A DNA stretch of 64,000 bases. Source: Allorhizobium undicola ORS 992 = ATCC 700741. Lineage in GTDB: Bacteria > Pseudomonadota > Alphaproteobacteria > Rhizobiales > Rhizobiaceae. Position numbers and translations under genes: made by a program. The stretch covers positions 1 through 64,000 of the forward strand of contig NZ_JHXQ01000008.1 of NCBI RefSeq assembly GCF_000621665.1, in the 5' to 3' direction. The notes beneath the pieces were generated by a model. It saw only the letters and a list, made by a program, of their open reading frames with translations, was not told the DNA's origin and searched no databases. Shown here in pieces: positions 36,712-45,996 of the stretch. Position 1 is the stretch's first letter. Every line of letters starts with the position of its first letter.

Positions 36712-37521
36712 TTACGGATTGTCGCGCTTGAAAATCCAGTCATGGTCGGGATGGTTCTTGAAGCGCCACTTGCGCATCGGGCCGGCCATGACGTTGAGGT
36801 AATACATTTCATAGCCGTAGGGTGCGCCGCAGGGGTGGTGGCCCTTGGGAACCAGCACGACATCGCCATCCGATACGGCCATGCTCTCATCCAGCGATCC
36901 GTCTTCGGTGAAAACCCGCTGGAAGCCGAAACCCTGCGCGGGGTTGAGCCGGTGATAATAGGTTTCTTCCAGATAGGTCATGTCGGGGAAATTGTCCTCG
37001 TCATGCCGATGTGGCGGGTAGGAAGACCAGTTGCCCTGCGGCGTGAACACTTCCGTGACGAGCAGGCTGTCTGCCACGTCGCGCTCTTCCATGGCAATCG
37101 GGAAGATGTAGCGGGTATTGGCGCCCTTGCCGCGCTCGACCAGCGAAAGGCCGGTGGGGCCGATGACCTGCGCCTCGCGGCCCGGCTTGCCCGGAGCGGT
37201 GCAGATGGCAAGCGTCACATCGGTGGTGGCAATGGCGGACCAATCGCTGCCAGCGGGGACGTATACGCAATGCGGCGGCTTCTTTTCGAAGACGTTCATG
37301 CGGTCACCCAGTTCGCCAAAGCTCTTGCCGCTTGCGGAAATTTCCGCCTTGCCCTCGACGAGAACCAGGATCACCTCCGTCTCACCGGTCTGTTCGGCGG
37401 CCTTTTCGCCTGCCTTCAGCTTGTAAAGGCCAAAGCCGACATAGCCCCATTCCGCACTTGCCGGGGTGATGTCATGCACCTTGCCATGGCTGGCAACCGG
37501 CTTTCGCAGCAGTTTGCTCAT
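36712..37521 (-). CDS. iolB: 5-deoxy-glucuronate isomerase IolB
   Basis: 269 residues from MSKLLRKPVASHGKVHDITP. Metal-binding cupin: YPPHRHDEDNFPDMTYLEET with downstream HHPCGAPYGYEMYYLNVMAG matches IolB. It isomerises 5-deoxy-D-glucuronate to 2-deoxy-5-keto-gluconate in myo-inositol catabolism. GGGAGAG precedes the ATG; the longer ORF to 37848 overlaps the small membrane gene. Overlaps that gene by four bases. Last gene of the iolC-D-E-DUF-B operon. Confidence 0.95.
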   Translation of the reverse strand: MSKLLRKPVASHGKVHDITPASAEWGYVGFGLYKLKAGEKAAEQTGETEVILVLVEGKAEISASGKSFGELGDRMNVFEKKPPHCVYVPAGSDWSAIATTDVTLAICTAPGKPGREAQVIGPTGLSLVERGKGANTRYIFPIAMEERDVADSLLVTEVFTPQGNWSSYPPHRHDEDNFPDMTYLEETYYHRLNPAQGFGFQRVFTEDGSLDESMAVSDGDVVLVPKGHHPCGAPYGYEMYYLNVMAGPMRKWRFKNHPDHDWIFKRDNP

Positions 37522-37736
37522 TGTGTCTCTCCCTTGTCCGTATTCTTCGGGGGCGTTTTGTAAAACACCCAGAAAAGCTGCAAGCCGGCATAAAAGGCGA
37601 GCGCGAAGGAAATGATCGCCCAGCCGGCCTCGCCGCTGTAAAGCTCGACCCCGGTCCAGACCAGCGGCACCAGAACCGTGAGAACACGGACCCAAAGCGG
37701 CTTGAAGAAGGGGTGATGCGGGTCGAGAAATGTCAT
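37518..37736 (-). CDS. Small two-helix membrane protein (possibly DUF3329) in the iol operon
   Basis: 72 residues beginning MTFLDPHHPFFKPLWVRVLT. Two hydrophobic stretches (VLTVLVPLVWTGVELY and AIISFALAFYAGLQLFWVFY) and a polar tail. Resembles a short DUF3329-type protein (tentative). Its stop overlaps the iolB start, so it is expressed with the inositol genes. The 220 bp between it and iolE hold two GC-rich hairpins. Confidence 0.7.
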   Translation of the reverse strand: MTFLDPHHPFFKPLWVRVLTVLVPLVWTGVELYSGEAGWAIISFALAFYAGLQLFWVFYKTPPKNTDKGETQ

Positions 37737-37959
37737 GGGCCTGCCTGTGTTGGGGAAGAAGCGCGGGCTTCTCGCGTAAAAGTTTTCGGCCCGAGCTGCT
37801 CTCACGGCAAGCGCCTCGGCCGATTCGCACATGCCATGAGGCACTCATGAAGCGCTCGGCGCATGTTTTACCGAAAAACCACGGGCATAGGAAGCGGGCA
37901 GGGCAGTTCTGCCCGCTTCTCGTGCAATCTATCCCTCAGGCATGAGGGAAGGATAGGGC

Positions 37960-38862
37960 TCAGGCCGACTTGTCGAGACCGGCTGCCTTGGCCATCGCCT
38001 TCAGCGAAGCAAGGCCCAGGCTCTGGTAGTCATAGGGCTTGCGCACGTCCGGGTCCTGCTCGGCTTCGATGACCAGCCAGCCTTCATAGCCGTGCTCGGC
38101 GGCGATTTTCAGCACCGGCGGGAAGTTAACGCCGCCTTCGCTGTCGCCGGGAACGGTGAATACGCCACGGCGCACGCCTTCGAGGAAGGAAAGGCGCTCG
38201 TCACGAACCTGCTTTGCAATGATCGGACGAACGTTCTTGCAATGGATATGGCCGACGCGGTCCATGTATTTCTGCGCCACGCGCTCGGGATTGCCGCCGC
38301 CAAAGAAGCAATGGCCGGTATCCAGCAGCAGCTTGGTGTGCGGGCCGGTATTGGCCATGAACTTGTCGATTTCCTCTTCGCTTTCGACGATCGTGCCCAT
38401 GTGGTGATGGTATACGAGCGTGATGCCCTGGTCGGCAGCGAATTTGGCAAGTTCTTCGACGCCTGCGCCGAACCTGGCCCACTCGTCCTCGGAAAGCACC
38501 GGACGGTCGTTCAGGGCCTTGGAATTGTCGCCATGAATGCAGTTCGAGGTTTCGCAGGTGATGATGACCTTGCTGCCCATGGCCTTCAGCAGGTCGAGGA
38601 AGGGCTGCATGGCCGCCTTTTCCTGCTCGATGGTGTTGGTCAGCACGTTCAGCGAATGCCAGCCGGAGACGAATTTCAGGCCGCGCGGCTCCAGAACGCC
38701 CTTCAGGCCGTTCGGCTCGCTGGGCATTTTGTGACCCTTCTCGATGCCGTCGAAACCGATCTGCGAGGTTTCGTCAAGGCATTGCTCGAGCGTGATATGG
38801 GCGCCCAGCGTGAGGTCGTCGTCATTGGACCAGGCGATAGGGTTGGTTCCGTAGAGGATCAT
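37960..38862 (-). CDS. iolE: Myo-inosose-2 dehydratase IolE
   Basis: 300 residues, TIM-barrel xylose-isomerase-like fold. Motifs include [57 protein letters not shown] and HIHCKNVRP, with metal-binding Glu/Asp/His positions conserved. Dehydrates 2-keto-myo-inositol. Starts one base after the iolD stop; the ORF extending to 39213 is a shadow of iolD. Confidence 0.95.
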   Translation of the reverse strand: MILYGTNPIAWSNDDDLTLGAHITLEQCLDETSQIGFDGIEKGHKMPSEPNGLKGVLEPRGLKFVSGWHSLNVLTNTIEQEKAAMQPFLDLLKAMGSKVIITCETSNCIHGDNSKALNDRPVLSEDEWARFGAGVEELAKFAADQGITLVYHHHMGTIVESEEEIDKFMANTGPHTKLLLDTGHCFFGGGNPERVAQKYMDRVGHIHCKNVRPIIAKQVRDERLSFLEGVRRGVFTVPGDSEGGVNFPPVLKIAAEHGYEGWLVIEAEQDPDVRKPYDYQSLGLASLKAMAKAAGLDKSA

Positions 38863-38863
38863 C

Positions 38864-40687
38864 TTACTGTCTTTCCTTGCGGTTTGCCTCGTATTGAACA
38901 CGGGCGTCCTTGACTTCCTGACGTACCGAAACTTCCGGCACGACGACATCCCACCAGAAGCCGCCTTCTTCCATGGCCGGATAGGGGTCGGTGTCGATGA
39001 CGATGACTGTGGTTCTGGTCGATTCGCGGGCGGCTGCCAGCGCCTCTTCCAGCTCGGCAATGTTTGCAACCTTGCGGGAATCGGCACCCATTGCCGCCGT
39101 ATGGGCAACGAAGTCGATTTCCGGCGGGACCACATGGGTCGTATGGGCATACATATTGTTGAACTCTGCGCCACCGGCGCCCATTTGCAGGCGGTTGATG
39201 CAGCCATAGCCACGGTTGTCGGTGATGACGAGGGTGATCTTGTGGTTCAGCGCCACGGCCGTCACAAGCTCGGAGTTCATCATCATGTAGGAACCGTCGC
39301 CCACCATGACGATCACGTCGCGATGCGGCTCGGCCATCTTGATGCCAAGGCCACCGGCAACTTCGTAGCCCATGCAGGAGAAGCCGTATTCCATGTGGTA
39401 GGAAAGCGGCAGATTGGACTTCCACAGCTGGTGCAGTTCGCCCGGCATGGTGCCGGCGGCGCACATGACCACGGTGTTGTCGCGGGACTGACGCTGCACG
39501 GCGCCGATGACCTGCATGTCGGTCGGCAGGTTGTTGGCATCGGCGGGAGCGGCCGTCGCCGCATCGGCAATGGCGAACCAGTCCGACTTCAGCTTGGCAT
39601 CCGGGGTCGGGAAGCGCAGGTCGCCCAGCCCTTCGGACAGCATTTCCAGGCCGATCTTTGCATCGCAAACCAGCGGCAACGCCTCATGCTTGGTGCTGTC
39701 ATAGGGCTGGATGTTGAGCGACATCAGCTTGCGGCCGGGATTCTTGAAGAGTGCCCAGGAGCCGGTGGTGAAATCCTGGAAGCGCGTACCCACACCAATG
39801 ACGAGATCGGTCTTTTCGCAAAGCGCATTGGCGCAGGCCGTGCCGGTCACGCCGACGGCGCCAAAATTCATCGGCGCATCCCAGGGCAGGGCGGATTTGC
39901 CTGCCTGCGATTCGACGACGGGGATCTGATGTTTTTCGGCAAAGGCACGCAGCGTGTCGCAGGCACCCGCGAAATGCACGCCGCCGCCTGCAACGATCAC
40001 AGGGTTCTTGGCGGCCTTGATGGCGGCGATGGCGCGGGCCAGTTCTTCCTCGTCGGGACGCGGACGGCGGGTATACCACACCTTCGGCTCGAAGAAGCTT
40101 TCCGGATAATCATAGGCTTCGGCCTGCGTGTCCTGGCAGAAAGCCAGCGTGACCGGGCCGCAATCAGCCGGATCCGTCATGGTGCGGAAGGCGCGCGGCA
40201 GGGCGGTCAGCAGATGTTCGGGCCGGGAAATCCGGTCGAAATAGCGGCTGACGGGCCGGAAGCAGTCATTGACGGTCATGATGCCGTCGTTGAAATCCTC
40301 GATCTGCTGGAGAACGGGATCGGGACCGCGATTGGCGAAGACGTCGCCGGGAATGAACAGCACCGGCAGGCGGTTGACATGCGCCAGCGCGGCAGCCGTC
40401 ACCATGTTGGCCGCACCCGGCCCGATGGAGGAGGTGACGGCCATGGCACGGCGGCGGCCGAGCTGCTTGGCATAGGCAATCGCGGCATGAGCCATGGACT
40501 GCTCGTTCTGTCCGCGCCAGGTCGTGACGATGTCACGGTTGCTGTGCAGGGCCTCACCGATGCCTGCCACGTTGCCATGTCCGAAAATGGCCCAGACGCC
40601 GGAAATGAAGGGCACGCCCTCCGGGGTAAGCTGATTGGCGAGATAACGCATCATCGCCTGCGCGGCGGTCAAACGCACCGTCTTCAT
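38864..40687 (-). CDS. iolD: THcHDO hydrolase IolD
   Basis: 607 residues, thiamine-diphosphate enzyme that opens 3D-trihydroxycyclohexane-1,2-dione. Starts [33 protein letters not shown] and [20 protein letters not shown] in the Pyr domain, and the ThDP motif [19 protein letters not shown] ending [16 protein letters not shown] upstream. It is transcribed after iolC, with repeat DNA in between. Confidence 0.95.
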   Translation of the reverse strand: MKTVRLTAAQAMMRYLANQLTPEGVPFISGVWAIFGHGNVAGIGEALHSNRDIVTTWRGQNEQSMAHAAIAYAKQLGRRRAMAVTSSIGPGAANMVTAAALAHVNRLPVLFIPGDVFANRGPDPVLQQIEDFNDGIMTVNDCFRPVSRYFDRISRPEHLLTALPRAFRTMTDPADCGPVTLAFCQDTQAEAYDYPESFFEPKVWYTRRPRPDEEELARAIAAIKAAKNPVIVAGGGVHFAGACDTLRAFAEKHQIPVVESQAGKSALPWDAPMNFGAVGVTGTACANALCEKTDLVIGVGTRFQDFTTGSWALFKNPGRKLMSLNIQPYDSTKHEALPLVCDAKIGLEMLSEGLGDLRFPTPDAKLKSDWFAIADAATAAPADANNLPTDMQVIGAVQRQSRDNTVVMCAAGTMPGELHQLWKSNLPLSYHMEYGFSCMGYEVAGGLGIKMAEPHRDVIVMVGDGSYMMMNSELVTAVALNHKITLVITDNRGYGCINRLQMGAGGAEFNNMYAHTTHVVPPEIDFVAHTAAMGADSRKVANIAELEEALAAARESTRTTVIVIDTDPYPAMEEGGFWWDVVVPEVSVRQEVKDARVQYEANRKERQ

Positions 40688-40754
40688 GTTTCTCTCCCTT
40701 TGGGCGGCTCGCGTGAGCCTCCCACCTCATGTTTCTCTACCGGCTGCCTGTTGA

Positions 40755-40858
40755 ACATTTCCGCGCCTCACTGAACACACGGAAATGCTCTCGCTCTCAG
40801 TTTTTCCGCAATTCCGGACGCAAAACCGGATTGCGCTTTCGTGCAACTGCCTTTGCTC
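40755..40858. repeat. Dispersed repeat between iolC and iolD
   Basis: Contains GAACATTTCCGCGCC, GGAAATGCTCTCGCTCTCAG and ATTCCGGACGCAAAACCGGA. Same family as 10151-10255 and similarly placed inside an operon, where it could act on mRNA stability. Confidence 0.7.
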
Positions 40859-42781
40859 TCAGGCGCTTTTCAGTTCCTGCGCGCCGCCGCGTGCCCGATC
40901 CCAGACCTGGCACAGGTCCGTGTAACGGCGCATCATGTCGGCCACGGCGTCCTCGTCGCTGAGCTTGCCAGCCAGCCATTGGCGTGCGGCGTCACCGAAG
41001 ATGGTGCGGCCAACCGCAAAGCCCTTGACCAGATCGAAGCTGGCGGCCGTCTTGAAGCTTTCCTCCAGTTCGGCGGCCGGTGCATCGAGGCCCAGAACCA
41101 CAATACCACGTGTATAAGGATCGTTGCGGGATATGGTGTCGCAGGCATTGGCCCAGGCCGCGCGCGTCTTCATCGGCTCCAGCTTCCACCAGTCGGGGTA
41201 AACGCCGATGTCGTAGAAGCGCTGGATGATGACCGCAGCCGTGTCGTCATTGGTCGGGCCGACCTTGGACGGAATGATTTCCAGCAGCATTTCCAGACGG
41301 TTGCGGCGGGAGGCGGCAAAAAGGCGCTTTACCGTTTCTTCCTGCTCGGCCTTCATTTCCGGCGTGTCGTCGGGGTGATAGAAGCACAGCACCTTCACCA
41401 CGTTTTCCAGCGGCCATTCGGAAAGACCGCCGTAATCGATGCCAAGCTCAGGCTCGAGCGTCAGCGGGCGGGAACCGGGCCACTCGACCGGACGGCCGAT
41501 CCACAGGCCCGTCGCGGAGGCCTGATAGAGGGCTTCGCGGCCAAGGCGGCTGTCGCAGAGAATGCCGTAGCCTTCGCGGCCTGCCGAAACATTCAGCGCG
41601 GCCTTGAGGCAAAGCTTCTTGAAGGCGCCGATCCGGTCATGGGAAACGCCTGCCTCATCGCACATGGCTTCGAGCTGCATCCGGTGATCGAAGGCGAAAA
41701 CCCGCATCTGCGGCCATTCGCGATCGCGATTGGTAGACCAGTGCACCTGTTCCAGCGCTTCATCCTTGCGCAGCGCCTTGTTGCGGATGCCGGTCTTGTA
41801 GAAATATTGCAGCTCTTCCAGGCTCGGATAGGCCGGGGTGCAGCCGTGGCGGGACACCGCGAAGGCGCCGCAGGCATTGGCGTATTTCAAAGCCGTCGGC
41901 CAGTCTTCGCCGGTCAGCCAGCCCTTGAGCAGGCCGGACATGAAGCCATCGCCAGCGCCGAGAACATTGAAGACCTCGATGGGGAAGCCCGGTCCGGTCT
42001 GACCTTCGTCCAGGCTTTCGCCGATCTCACCTTCGAAAACGACCGCGCCCATGGCGCCGCGCTTGCAAACCAGCGTTGCCTTGGAAACCTTGCGCACCGC
42101 CTTTAGCGCTTCCACCGTATTGGTGGAGCCGCCAGCGATGTGGAATTCCTCTTCCGTACCGACGATCAGGTCGAACCAATGCAGGGTCGATTGCAGCTTG
42201 GCGGTCACGGCGGCCGACTCGATGAAGCGGCTTTCGCCGTCGCCATGTCCGGCAAGGCCCCAGAGATTGGGGCGGTAGTCGATGTCGAGGGCCGTCTTTG
42301 CGCCGCTCTCGCGGGCAAGCTTCAGCGCCTTCAAAACGGCTGCTTCCGTATTGGGATGCGACAAATGCGTGCCGGTGACACAGATCGAGCGGGACTCGGC
42401 GATGAAGGCCGGGTCGATGTCGTCCTCGCACAGCGCCATGTCGGCGCAGTTTTCGCGATAGAAAATCAGCGGAAATTGTTCTTCGTCGCGGATGCCGAGC
42501 AAAACCAGCGCCGTCAGGCGCTTTGGATCCGTCTTGACGCCGCGCACGTCCACGCCCTCGCGCGCAAGCTGCTCGCGGATGAAGCGTCCCATGTGTTCAT
42601 CGCCCACGCGGGTAATCAGGGCCGATTTCAGCCCGAGACGGGCCGTGCCTGCCGCGATATTGGTGGGCGAACCACCGATATATTTGTTGAAGGAGGCCAT
42701 ATCCTCCAGTCGTCCGCCAACCTGCGCACCGTAAAGGTCCACGGAAGACCGGCCGATCGTGATCAGATCGAGTTTAGACAC
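40859..42781 (-). CDS. iolC: IolC 5-dehydro-2-deoxygluconokinase fused to a DUF2090 aldolase-like domain
   Basis: 640 residues from a GTG with GGGGAGG upstream. Residues about 1-330 are a PfkB kinase (TIGRSSVDLYGAQVGG, MASFNKYIGGSPTNIAAGTA, NVLGAGDGFMSGLLKGWL); the remainder (RVFAFDHRMQLEAMC, SRLGREALYQAS, YPDWWKLEPM) is DUF2090, seen fused to IolC in proteobacteria and thought to relate to the following aldolase step. Head of the iol operon, 205 bp from the divergent-side regulator gene; both point the same way. Confidence 0.95.
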   Translation of the reverse strand: MSKLDLITIGRSSVDLYGAQVGGRLEDMASFNKYIGGSPTNIAAGTARLGLKSALITRVGDEHMGRFIREQLAREGVDVRGVKTDPKRLTALVLLGIRDEEQFPLIFYRENCADMALCEDDIDPAFIAESRSICVTGTHLSHPNTEAAVLKALKLARESGAKTALDIDYRPNLWGLAGHGDGESRFIESAAVTAKLQSTLHWFDLIVGTEEEFHIAGGSTNTVEALKAVRKVSKATLVCKRGAMGAVVFEGEIGESLDEGQTGPGFPIEVFNVLGAGDGFMSGLLKGWLTGEDWPTALKYANACGAFAVSRHGCTPAYPSLEELQYFYKTGIRNKALRKDEALEQVHWSTNRDREWPQMRVFAFDHRMQLEAMCDEAGVSHDRIGAFKKLCLKAALNVSAGREGYGILCDSRLGREALYQASATGLWIGRPVEWPGSRPLTLEPELGIDYGGLSEWPLENVVKVLCFYHPDDTPEMKAEQEETVKRLFAASRRNRLEMLLEIIPSKVGPTNDDTAAVIIQRFYDIGVYPDWWKLEPMKTRAAWANACDTISRNDPYTRGIVVLGLDAPAAELEESFKTAASFDLVKGFAVGRTIFGDAARQWLAGKLSDEDAVADMMRRYTDLCQVWDRARGGAQELKSA

Positions 42782-42924
42782 CTGTTTCCTCCCCACCAAT
42801 TGCCAGGGCGGTTTTCCATCGCCCCGTTGTTATGCTGCTTCCCTTGAAAGCCGCCGCGGTGGCGTTACGGCTTCCTTACTCCTGATAACCGAATGGTCCC
42901 GAGGCCCAGCGGCCAAAAGACTGA

Positions 42925-42961
42925 ATGGAATGTCTCGGATGAAAATGGACTTTATATTCTA
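42925..42961 (-). promoter_or_regulatory. Putative IolR operator(s) upstream of iolC
   Basis: TGGACTTTATATTCTA (42946-42961) matches 13 of 16 positions of the palindrome before iolR (43924-43939). A further half site TGGAATGT occurs at 42925-42932. IolR of rhizobia is reported to recognise GGAA-N6-TTCC-like motifs. Confidence 0.6.
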
Positions 42962-42986
42962 TTTTTCCGCATTTCAATCCAAATAT

Positions 42987-43805
42987 TCAATCTTCCTGCC
43001 GCGCCGTGCCGACGGCCACCGAAAGCGCTATGGCCAGACAGAGCGTGGCTGAAAGCGAGCGAAAAGCCCCGAAATCAACCTCCTGCACGGTCAGCGTCAC
43101 GGTGTCGCGCTTGCGCAACGGACTGATGACGGTATCCGTGATGGCCACCACGGGGATTCCACGGGTTTCCGCATATTCCACCAGTTCGACCGTTTCGGAG
43201 GAATAGGGGGCAAAGGTTATGGCCAAAAGCGCATCGCCTTCGCGCAGGGCGTGGTGGCTCTCCAGCTTGCCGACGGCTGCGTGCAGCATGGCCGGCACCT
43301 GCATCTTTTCCAGTGCATAGGCCATGTAGCTGGCAACCGGCAGCGAACGGCGCAGACCCATGATGTGGATGAGCCGCGCCTTGGCCAGAACGCGCACGGC
43401 TTGATCCAGCGTTACCGGGTCTATGCCTTGCAGCAGGGTTTCCAGCGAAACGCGGCCAGCCTCTACGAATTCGGCCAGAAGGGCTGACGGGCTGCCGGCA
43501 TCGCTCTCCCTGAGATGATGAAGGCGGGTGGTGTAATCCGGCCAGCCGCCCACGAAAGAATCGCGAAAAAGGCGCTGCATTTCCGAAAATCCCGAAAAGC
43601 CGAGGATCTGGCAGAAACGCATGAAGGCGGATGGCTGCACGCCCGCACCCTCCGCCATTTCGGCAACCGTCGATACGGCGATCCGGTCCCGGTTGGCCGC
43701 GACATAATCGGCGCATTGCTTCAATCGTTTCGGAAGGCGGTCGGTGACATCCGCCAGCCGGTCTTCAAAGGCCTTGATGGTGTCAGGTGCCTGGCTTGTC
43801 TGCAT
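42987..43805 (-). CDS. iolR: RpiR-family regulator of inositol catabolism
   Basis: 272 residues. The N-terminal HTH has RLPKRLKQCADYVAANRDRI and MAEGAGVQPSAFMRFCQILG; the C-terminal SIS sugar-phosphate domain has ARLIHIMGLRRSLPVASYMA and LLAITFAPYSSETVELVEYA. RpiR-type IolR proteins repress iol genes and respond to an inositol-derived intermediate. Transcribed toward iolC, with about 200 bp between them. Confidence 0.88.
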   Translation of the reverse strand: MQTSQAPDTIKAFEDRLADVTDRLPKRLKQCADYVAANRDRIAVSTVAEMAEGAGVQPSAFMRFCQILGFSGFSEMQRLFRDSFVGGWPDYTTRLHHLRESDAGSPSALLAEFVEAGRVSLETLLQGIDPVTLDQAVRVLAKARLIHIMGLRRSLPVASYMAYALEKMQVPAMLHAAVGKLESHHALREGDALLAITFAPYSSETVELVEYAETRGIPVVAITDTVISPLRKRDTVTLTVQEVDFGAFRSLSATLCLAIALSVAVGTARQED

Positions 43806-43923
43806 ATGAAGCTAATGTCCTTGAGCTGCGACCCCGAAGGCGTGTTGGCGAGCGCCACGTCGTCTTCATTGCGGCGCCCTTCGGGGCATGGTCCGCCATC
43901 ACCGCAAATTCATTCTAGCAAAA

Positions 43924-43939
43924 TGGAATGTATATTCCA
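43924..43939. promoter_or_regulatory. Palindromic IolR-type operator upstream of iolR
   Basis: TGGAATGTATATTCCA is a nearly perfect palindrome with the form GGAA-N6-TTCC. It lies about 120 bp upstream of the iolR start, suggesting autoregulation. Flanking sequence repeats ATTCT/AGAAT elements. Confidence 0.65.
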
Positions 43940-44056
43940 AACAGAATGTCAGCCGGCATTCTGGCGGTGAAGCGAGGCCATGCTTTGCAATGGATGACGG
44001 GCCGCAGAACGCGCTATTCGGGCGGGAGCGAGAAAGGCAAGGTTTGTGCGGCAGGC

Positions 44057-44158
44057 TACTGCATAATCCCTTAAATCGGAATCGATTTAAGGTGAAAATT
44101 ATGCAGCAGATTTAAAGTGTTACAGCGCCGTGCGTTTGATAAAACGCACGGCGCTGTA
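44057..44158. repeat. Composite double-hairpin repeat, copy B
   Basis: Left hairpin as in copy A (CTGCATAAT ... ATTATGCAG) and a perfect right hairpin: TTACAGCGCCGTGCGTTT, GATA loop, AAACGCACGGCGCTGTAA. Same orientation as copy A 10.9 kb away. It lies downstream of the PepSY-like gene (minus) and may end its transcript. Confidence 0.88.
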
Positions 44159-44208
44159 AAGCTACTCTTCGGCATATGGCTCCGGCTGGGGCAATCATAA
44201 GCTGGAAA

Positions 44209-44712
44209 TCAGGGAAAGGCCTCGCCGGTTCGGGCATTGGCTCTGACGGAGCGTATGTGGCCGGATGTATCCTTGATCGTCATCACATAAACGTCGTTGT
44301 TGCCAAGCGTTTGCAGGTTAACGTCAATAATCATCGTGTCTTCGGGAAGGCGGAGTTTGCGCATCACCGAGCTGAGAGGCTGATATTCGCCACTTCTAAC
44401 CCGTTCAAGGGCTTTTTCATGAATATCGTCGTCGTCATCATCCGGGTGGTTGCCGAACAGCGGTGCCGGGCCGCCATTGCCTGCCGACGGATCGGGCCTG
44501 TCGCTGCCGCCGCCGCCGGGGCCGTTGGGACCGTTGGGGCCTGCCGGGCCGCCGCCGCCAACCGGGCCGCCGCCCCTCATGCCCGGCGCAAGATCGCGGG
44601 CCTGGAGAGGGCCGGAGGCAACGGTCATGACGCAGAAAACCGCCAGAAGGGCGGGTGCAAGAAGCCGTACCGGGAACGAATCAGTCAATCGCATTGCTGG
44701 ACGATAGAACAT
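44209..44712 (-). CDS. Exported PepSY-like protein with Gly/Pro-rich linker
   Basis: 167 residues. Signal peptide (RLLAPALLAVFCVMTVASGP, LQA), then a striking low-complexity Gly/Pro/Asn linker (GGGPVGGGGPAGPNGPNGPG) and an acidic DDDDDD run, then a PepSY-like C-terminal domain: SGEYQPLSSVMRKLRLPEDT followed by MIIDVNLQTLGNNDVYVMTI. PepSY domains inhibit or sense proteases. MRLTDSFPV six codons later is an alternative start. Confidence 0.7.
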   Translation of the reverse strand: MFYRPAMRLTDSFPVRLLAPALLAVFCVMTVASGPLQARDLAPGMRGGGPVGGGGPAGPNGPNGPGGGGSDRPDPSAGNGGPAPLFGNHPDDDDDDIHEKALERVRSGEYQPLSSVMRKLRLPEDTMIIDVNLQTLGNNDVYVMTIKDTSGHIRSVRANARTGEAFP

Positions 44713-45028
44713 GCTGCCGATTCCCGAAATCGCCGGTGACGCCTCAATCGCCCGAAACCCCACAGAATCCATCAGACCGGGCCATGCCGAAGGGTGTGTG
44801 TCCCCATAACGAAACTCCGCCGATGCGGTGGCAGTCGGCGGAGTTTCACTCAGGCAATCATAACCTGATGTCCAACCCAGGGGCATAGGGTCGGTATCAG
44901 GACAGGGAACGTTGTGGGGACGTGGGTGCCTGTCCTGTGAGAAGACTTATGGGCCATGCGCCCTGACGGCAAGCTGACAAGGCCGTCAGCATTTCGTCAG
45001 ATTGGCGTCAATGCATTGATTCACAAGA
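44713..45028. other. Intergenic region upstream of the PepSY-like gene
   Basis: No gene recognised. An inverted repeat, CTCCGCCGA...TCGGCGGAG, lies near 44814-44846, and GACGGC/GCCGTC repeats lie near 44972-44992. Confidence 0.4.
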
Positions 45029-45054
45029 AAAAAGGGAGCGTTTGCTCCCTTTTT
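45029..45054. terminator. Terminator downstream of infC
   Basis: AAAAAGGGAGC, GTTT loop, GCTCCCTTTTT: a stem flanked by A-run and T-run, so it would terminate in either direction. It lies 138 bp past the infC stop on the minus strand. Confidence 0.8.
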
Positions 45055-45191
45055 CGTCTCTTGGAATCGCTGGTTTCGGGTGATGCATTCACGCCTGGCT
45101 GCGTTACTGGCCTGTGCGGGTAGGGGGAGCTATGGCGCATCGGGCCTGGCCGTCTGCCGCAAGCTTCACCGGTCCGCCGGGCGCAAGGCCG

Positions 45192-45728
45192 TCACTTCGG
45201 CGCCAGCACCATCATCATCTGGCGGCCTTCGAGCTTGGGCTCGGCTTCCACCTTGGCGATGCTGAGCGTGTCTTCCTTGACCTGCAACAAGAGCTTCATG
45301 CCCAGTTCCTGGTGGGCCATCTCGCGGCCCCGGAATTTCAGCGTGACCTTTACCTTGTCGCCTTCCTCGAAGAAACGGTTCATGGCCTTCATCTTCACCT
45401 CATAGTCGTGGGTGTCGATGTTCGGGCGCATCTTTATTTCTTTGACTTCGACGATCTTCTGCTTCTTGCGCGCTTCAGCCGCCTTTTTCTGGTTGGCGTA
45501 TTTCAGCTTGCCAAGATCCAGGATCTTGCAGACGGGCGGTTCTGCATTCGGCGAGATCTCCACGAGATCCAGCCCTGCCTCTTCTGCCATGCGAAGGGCC
45601 TGATCGGTCTGCAAGACGCCGAGATTCTGGCCTTCTTCGTTGATCAACTGGACGCGGGGAACGCGAATTTCCCGGTTGGCGCGCGGCCCATCCTTGACGG
45701 GGGCATCGGCTTTGAACGGTCTGCGAAT
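45192..45728 (-). CDS. infC: Translation initiation factor IF-3, apparent ATT start
   Basis: 178 residues. Starts at an ATT codon ([17 protein letters not shown]) with AGGAG nine bases upstream; the reading frame upstream has ATG only at 45824 and lacks an SD near it. IF-3 motifs [56 protein letters not shown] and [18 protein letters not shown] are all present. IF-3 rejects non-AUG starts, so an ATT start allows autoregulation, as in E. coli. rpmI and rplT, its frequent neighbours, do not follow here. Confidence 0.95.
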   Translation of the reverse strand: MRRPFKADAPVKDGPRANREIRVPRVQLINEEGQNLGVLQTDQALRMAEEAGLDLVEISPNAEPPVCKILDLGKLKYANQKKAAEARKKQKIVEVKEIKMRPNIDTHDYEVKMKAMNRFFEEGDKVKVTLKFRGREMAHQELGMKLLLQVKEDTLSIAKVEAEPKLEGRQMMMVLAPK

Positions 45729-45996
45729 GGTCGTATTCTCCTCAGTCGTTTCAGACTTTGTGTGAAAAATCAGCGGGCATCGAACGGACCCGAATAGCCC
45801 AGGAGGCCTGCGGCGAATGCGCAAGCCTGCATTTCTGGTCCACTCTACTCCAACAGGCTCTTACCGGGAAGCGGTTAAATTCCTGTCTGGCCCTTTCATT
45901 GCGGCGCGCACTCTAGCATGTAGTATTGAGAAAATCACCAGCCGTTGCGCCCTTGCAATTCCGTTTTATGGCGCGCTGGCTGTTTTTGGAGGCGTT

